Shown piece by piece: positions 60,671 to 64,000 of a DNA stretch of 64,000 nucleotides. The position numbers were made by a program, and so were the translations under genes. The stretch spans positions 1,612,001 through 1,676,000 of the forward strand of contig NZ_JBDQQR010000001.1 of assembly GCF_039888675.1 (NCBI RefSeq), in the 5' to 3' direction. Within the stretch, counting starts at the first letter, position 1; the number at the start of each line of letters is the position of its first letter. Source of the DNA: Mesorhizobium sp. CAU 1732. GTDB taxonomy: Bacteria > Pseudomonadota > Alphaproteobacteria > Rhizobiales > Rhizobiaceae. The notes beneath the pieces are model-generated. The model worked only from the letters and a program-made list of their open reading frames with translations, was not told where the DNA came from and searched no databases.

Positions 60671-60706
60671 AAGAGCCCGGCGGGAAACCGCCGGGCTCTT
60701 TGCTTC
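60671..60706 (+). terminator. Rho-independent terminator of porin 3
   Basis: AGAGCCCGGCGG, loop GAAA and CCGCCGGGCTCT are followed by TTGCTT, 22 bp after the stop codon. Confidence 0.93.
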
Positions 60707-60762
60707 ATATATAGGGTCGACGTGTGATTGGCCGGCAGATGGCGCGTTGCGCCTGCTGCCCT

Positions 60763-61698
60763 TTACGATACGGGCGTTGTTTCCGTGCGATCCAGAAACG
60801 CTTCGATGCGCTTCGGCAGGTCGCCGGTGTCCAGCATGGGCGCATGGCCTTGGCCAGCCACCGTGATCGTCTCGATGCGGCTGTGCCGCTTGCGCATCTG
60901 CGCGAGCGTTTCTGGCGAGAGCAGCATCGACGTCTCGCCCCTGATTGCCAGCACGGGGACGGCACCGAGACCCACGAATTGCGGCCAGAAGACCGGCAGC
61001 GGCGCGCTGAGGTCGATGCCTTTCAGCGTCTTCATGAGGTTCGGGTCGAAATCGGGACGGAGTTTGCCGCCGTCCTCGCGATAGATCGCGTGCGCCATGC
61101 GGTCCCAATCGGCATCAGCAAGCGCGGGAAAGGCTGCGCCGTTCGCAACCTTGAGGATTTTTGCGGCCTCGTCGAACGTCGCAGCCTTTGGCGCGCGCTC
61201 CAGATAGGCGCGGATCTGCGCGAGGCCGGCACCTTCGATGACGGGACCGACATCGTTGAGCACCACCGCGCGCAAAGCGGCAGGCCGCATCGCTGCAAGC
61301 AGGAAGATGATCAGACCGCCGCGCGATGTGCCGATGAAGGCTGCGTGCTCGATGCCCAATGCCGTGAGGCCGGCCAGAACGTCGCCCGTCTCGACCATCA
61401 GATCGTAGTTCTTCCAGTCGGGATCGTAGGCGGATTGGCCACGGCCGCGATAGTCGAACGCGACGATTTTGCGCGGGAGCCGCGCGTTTCGTGACAGATG
61501 AACGGCCAGATCGTGGAAATCGCGCGCATTGCGGGTCAGTCCCGGCAGGCAGACCACCGGCAAGCCGCCGTCTATCTGTTCGCCATAGATGCGCGCGCTG
61601 AGCGTCAGGCCGTCGGGCGCCGAAAAGCGGCGCTCCACGAAACCATCATGATCGATCACGTCAGAGTGCGACTGTGCAGCCGCGCCTTTTGAAACCAC
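60763..61698 (-). CDS. Alpha/beta hydrolase
   Basis: A 311-residue cytosolic hydrolase: oxyanion-side strand VVCLPGLTRNARDF, strand KIVAFDYRGRGQSA, nucleophile Ser in FIGTSRGGLII (about residue 128), acid in the IRGETSMLL region and catalytic His in VAGQGHAPML near residue 288. GTG is the likely start, just after the stop of the upstream lytic transglycosylase, with which it is probably translationally coupled. No specific substrate is evident. Confidence 0.9.
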   Translation of the reverse strand: MVSKGAAAQSHSDVIDHDGFVERRFSAPDGLTLSARIYGEQIDGGLPVVCLPGLTRNARDFHDLAVHLSRNARLPRKIVAFDYRGRGQSAYDPDWKNYDLMVETGDVLAGLTALGIEHAAFIGTSRGGLIIFLLAAMRPAALRAVVLNDVGPVIEGAGLAQIRAYLERAPKAATFDEAAKILKVANGAAFPALADADWDRMAHAIYREDGGKLRPDFDPNLMKTLKGIDLSAPLPVFWPQFVGLGAVPVLAIRGETSMLLSPETLAQMRKRHSRIETITVAGQGHAPMLDTGDLPKRIEAFLDRTETTPVS

Positions 61699-61702
61699 GA
61701 TG

Positions 61703-63793
61703 TCACGTCCGCCCGTCGATCAAATCGTCGGCGATGTCCATGCGCCCCGTCAGCCGCATCTTGTAGACCTGGTAGTTTTCCATCACGCGCTGCACGTAGG
61801 TGCGCGTTTCGGTGAAGGGGATGCGCTCGATCCAGTCCACGACGGCGTCGATATCCTTGCCGCGCGGATCGCCATAGCGCTCCATCCAGTCCTGCGCGCG
61901 GCGGGGGCCTGCATTGTATCCGGCGAAGGTGAGGATGTAGGAGCCGTCGAAACGGGCCAACTGCTCGTCCAGATATTGCGAACCGAGCGTCGCGTTGTAG
62001 CCCGCGTCGGTGGTGAGCTTGGCGGGCGTATAGGCAAGGCCGGCCTTTCGCGCCATGTCCCGCGCGGTTCCCGGCATCAATTGCAGGATGCCGAGTGCGC
62101 CGACGCCCGAGCGCGCGCCGACATTGAACTCGCTCTCCTGCCGCGCGATCGCATAGGCAAGCGCCTTTCCGGCGCCCGATATGTTGGCGTTTGCGGGGAT
62201 CGCGCCGACGGGATGGGCGAGCGATCCGACATCGAGGCCGCGTGCGGCAGCCCATTTGCCGACACGCAGCGCAAGGAAGTGATTGCCACGGCTCTCGGCC
62301 ATCGCCGCGAGCATGGCAAGTTCGCCGGGGCTTTTCAGATTCTGCGCCAGCGCCCGATAGAGTGCATCGGCGCGGTTTTCGTGACCTGCCTGCTCGAGAT
62401 ATTTGATCGCCTGCACGGCCTCGCGGCGCTCGAACGCGGCGCGTTCCGCATCGCTTGCCGATGGCGAGGTGGTGGAGAGCGTGTTGCGGCCGAGTTTTGC
62501 GGCGGCAAGCTGGCCGTAAAAAGCGGTGCCGTAGGATGCCGCGCGCTCGAACAGCGCATTCGCATCACCCGGACCACCGGATTCGGCTGCGCGCCCGAGC
62601 CAGTAATAGGCGCGGGACAGCGATATCGGGCCTTCCGCGATCTCGGCGATGCGGGCGAAGTGGCGGGCACCGGTCACGGGGTCGCCCTTGCCGCGATAGG
62701 CGTACCATCCGGCGTGAAACTCGGCGTCCACGGCGAGCGCCGGGCTTTCGGCGGCATGGGCTGCCGCGAGCGTGTAGGCGGTGTCGACGTCGCCGAGGTC
62801 GAGCAGTTCGCGCGACAAAACGCGCCGCTCCACCCACCACGCATCCGGGTCGACCAGCTTGGCCGCTTCCTTCGGCGCCTTGAGCATGATGTCGGCGGCT
62901 TCGCGATACTTTCCGGTACGGCGAAGCTGGCGCGATTCGGCGAAGGTATAAAGTGCGGAGCGCTGGTCTTCGGGCACAGCGGCCAGCAATTTGACCGCTT
63001 CCTTGGCATCGCGCGAGACAGCCGCGACGGCTTTTGCCAGTTCAGTCGCGCCGGCGAGTTTTGCCACGCGCTCGGCGGATGCGAGGCGGTCGGCGTAGAG
63101 CATGCGCTCCATGCGGAACCGGTGGTCGGCTCTCGGAATGACGCCGCCGAACTCGCGGATGATCGCAGCTTCGTCCTTCGCGTCGAGCCGTTGCATTCGC
63201 CAATAAGGCGCCAGGAGCGCCCGCGCCGCATCGGCATCGCCGACAGCGAGGTGGGCACGCGCCAGCAGGATGGTGCCTTCGGTCGTCTGCGGCTTGGATG
63301 GGCCGAACGCGTCGAGGACGATTCGTGGACCGGGATCCTCGCGATAGAGCGCGCGCTCGGAATTGACCCGCAGCGTCGAAATGCCCGGCCAGCCGGTCAA
63401 CTCGCGCGCGGCTGCGGTGATCTCGCCGCTCGTAACGTCGGCCCCGCCCTGGGTCGCGATGGCCCAGGTCAGGATCTTGCGATCGAGCGACGTTTTCGGG
63501 AGGTTGTTGCGAACGAGGCGCGCTTGCGCCAGATCGTTGGCCGAAAGCGCGTCGAGCCCACTTTTGAGCTTGGAGATACTGCCTGTCGTCGCAAGGTCGG
63601 CGGCCATGCGGGGCGCCGTGGCGGCCAGCACCGAGCCGGTCTTCAGGGCGCTGTCGATCGCAGAGCCGGCAGGCGATTGCGGGCGCGCGAAGGGCAGGGG
63701 CACGATCTCGGGCAGCGCGGCGTTGGCCAGCGCGAAACCGGGCGTCAGAAGCAGGGCGATGCCGGCAAGCGCGACACGGCTGGTTGAGAGCAT
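61703..63793 (-). CDS. slt: Soluble lytic murein transglycosylase
   Basis: A 696-residue periplasmic enzyme with a signal peptide (MLSTSRVALAGIALLLTPGF), a long superhelical U domain (about residues 40-520) and a C-terminal SLT catalytic domain. The catalytic Glu553 lies in IARQESEFNVGARS, followed by the GALGILQLMPGTARDMA and TFAGYNAGPRRAQDWMERYG motifs. It cleaves peptidoglycan to 1,6-anhydromuramyl products. The domain order matches Slt70-type enzymes. AAGGGATAG precedes the start. The stop lies next to the GTG start of the alpha/beta hydrolase. Confidence 0.94.
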   Translation of the reverse strand: MLSTSRVALAGIALLLTPGFALANAALPEIVPLPFARPQSPAGSAIDSALKTGSVLAATAPRMAADLATTGSISKLKSGLDALSANDLAQARLVRNNLPKTSLDRKILTWAIATQGGADVTSGEITAAARELTGWPGISTLRVNSERALYREDPGPRIVLDAFGPSKPQTTEGTILLARAHLAVGDADAARALLAPYWRMQRLDAKDEAAIIREFGGVIPRADHRFRMERMLYADRLASAERVAKLAGATELAKAVAAVSRDAKEAVKLLAAVPEDQRSALYTFAESRQLRRTGKYREAADIMLKAPKEAAKLVDPDAWWVERRVLSRELLDLGDVDTAYTLAAAHAAESPALAVDAEFHAGWYAYRGKGDPVTGARHFARIAEIAEGPISLSRAYYWLGRAAESGGPGDANALFERAASYGTAFYGQLAAAKLGRNTLSTTSPSASDAERAAFERREAVQAIKYLEQAGHENRADALYRALAQNLKSPGELAMLAAMAESRGNHFLALRVGKWAAARGLDVGSLAHPVGAIPANANISGAGKALAYAIARQESEFNVGARSGVGALGILQLMPGTARDMARKAGLAYTPAKLTTDAGYNATLGSQYLDEQLARFDGSYILTFAGYNAGPRRAQDWMERYGDPRGKDIDAVVDWIERIPFTETRTYVQRVMENYQVYKMRLTGRMDIADDLIDGRT

Positions 63794-64000
63794 TGGCTGT
63801 CTATCCCTTGTGCAGGAATGGTACGAACGGGATGGGCATGCTGCAAGCCTGGAACAGGCTGGTGAAGATAGAGTAAACGAAAGGTTATCGTCGCGCTTCC
63901 GGCGCTCCGGGCTGGCCCACGCGAAGCCGTTCCGTTAGCCAGTTTCGGCTGCGTCTTGCCGCATGGAAGTGTCAAGACTATGGTGCGCGACCGCGCGCTG
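63794..64000. other. Upstream region of slt, window end
   Basis: This is the promoter region of the transglycosylase and probably of a divergent gene starting beyond the window. No gene or RNA is supported inside it. Confidence 0.35.

Overview
The window looks like chromosome of an alphaproteobacterium of the order Hyphomicrobiales (Rhizobiales), most like the Phyllobacteriaceae/Mesorhizobium group. The reasons are the high GC, the ccmI-ccmE-ccmF-ccmH (cycHJKL)-degP-two-component-glnE order, Omp2/RopA-type porins that all begin MNIK.LLLGSAAALVA, and dispersed GC-rich palindromic intergenic elements resembling the Rhizobium-specific intergenic mosaic elements (RIME). These assignments rest on reading the proteins; no database search was possible.

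Layout. 0-3.5 kb: end of a cytochrome c maturation operon (ccmI partial, ccmE, ccmF, ccmH). 3.7-10.5 kb: DegP protease, an OmpR-type regulator with its sensor kinase, and glnE, almost without gaps. 10.5-15.6 kb: a PAS sensor kinase and aminopeptidase N on the minus strand. 15.7-22.5 kb: an orphan molybdenum hydroxylase large subunit, a DMT exporter, an MmyB-like regulator divergent from a small membrane protein, two truncated relics of a YbbA/YbbP-type ABC system, a family 4 uracil-DNA glycosylase and an exported hypothetical protein. 22.7-27.2 kb: ETF-ubiquinone oxidoreductase, a membrane-anchored endonuclease/exonuclease/phosphatase-fold protein and AMP nucleosidase. 27.2-30 kb: small membrane or secreted proteins, RIME-like repeats and a threefold tandem repeat.

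30-41.2 kb: leucine catabolism genes on the minus strand. TetR regulator, isovaleryl-CoA dehydrogenase and mccB form one operon, read from a well-formed promoter with a palindrome in its spacer. mccA lies 5.7 kb further on. The stretch between mccB and mccA is accessory: a DUF922 putative metalloprotease, a cupredoxin-fold protein resembling CoxII but without copper ligands, a large RIME-like palindrome, a DUF2019 protein with a short overlapping upstream gene, a TopAI(YjhX)-YjhQ type toxin-acetyltransferase pair whose toxin frame is broken near its end, an IroE-like esterase and a small hypothetical protein. Part of this stretch has visibly lower GC and looks acquired.

41.3-52.7 kb: an L,D-transpeptidase lipoprotein; a MerR regulator fused to a P-loop ATPase, with a MerR-style 19-bp-spacer promoter in front of its own gene; a two-subunit isoquinoline-1-oxidoreductase-like molybdenum hydroxylase with a divergent LysR regulator; an NTF2-like/flavin monooxygenase fusion; a MarR-GNAT fusion; a HisC-like aminotransferase; and a serine hydrolase. 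52.8-60.7 kb: a porin island with three paralogues, a GAF-GGDEF-EAL protein, tRNA-Ser(GCT) and a tyrosine recombinase. Two of the porins are divergent and share a 213-bp perfect inverted repeat over their 5' ends. 60.7-64 kb: an alpha/beta hydrolase and a lytic transglycosylase.

The least conventional pieces are the MerR-ATPase fusion with its probable self-promoter, the split leucine operon with its toxin-antitoxin cargo, the metal-free CoxII-like protein, the ybbAP relics and the inverted-repeat porin pair.
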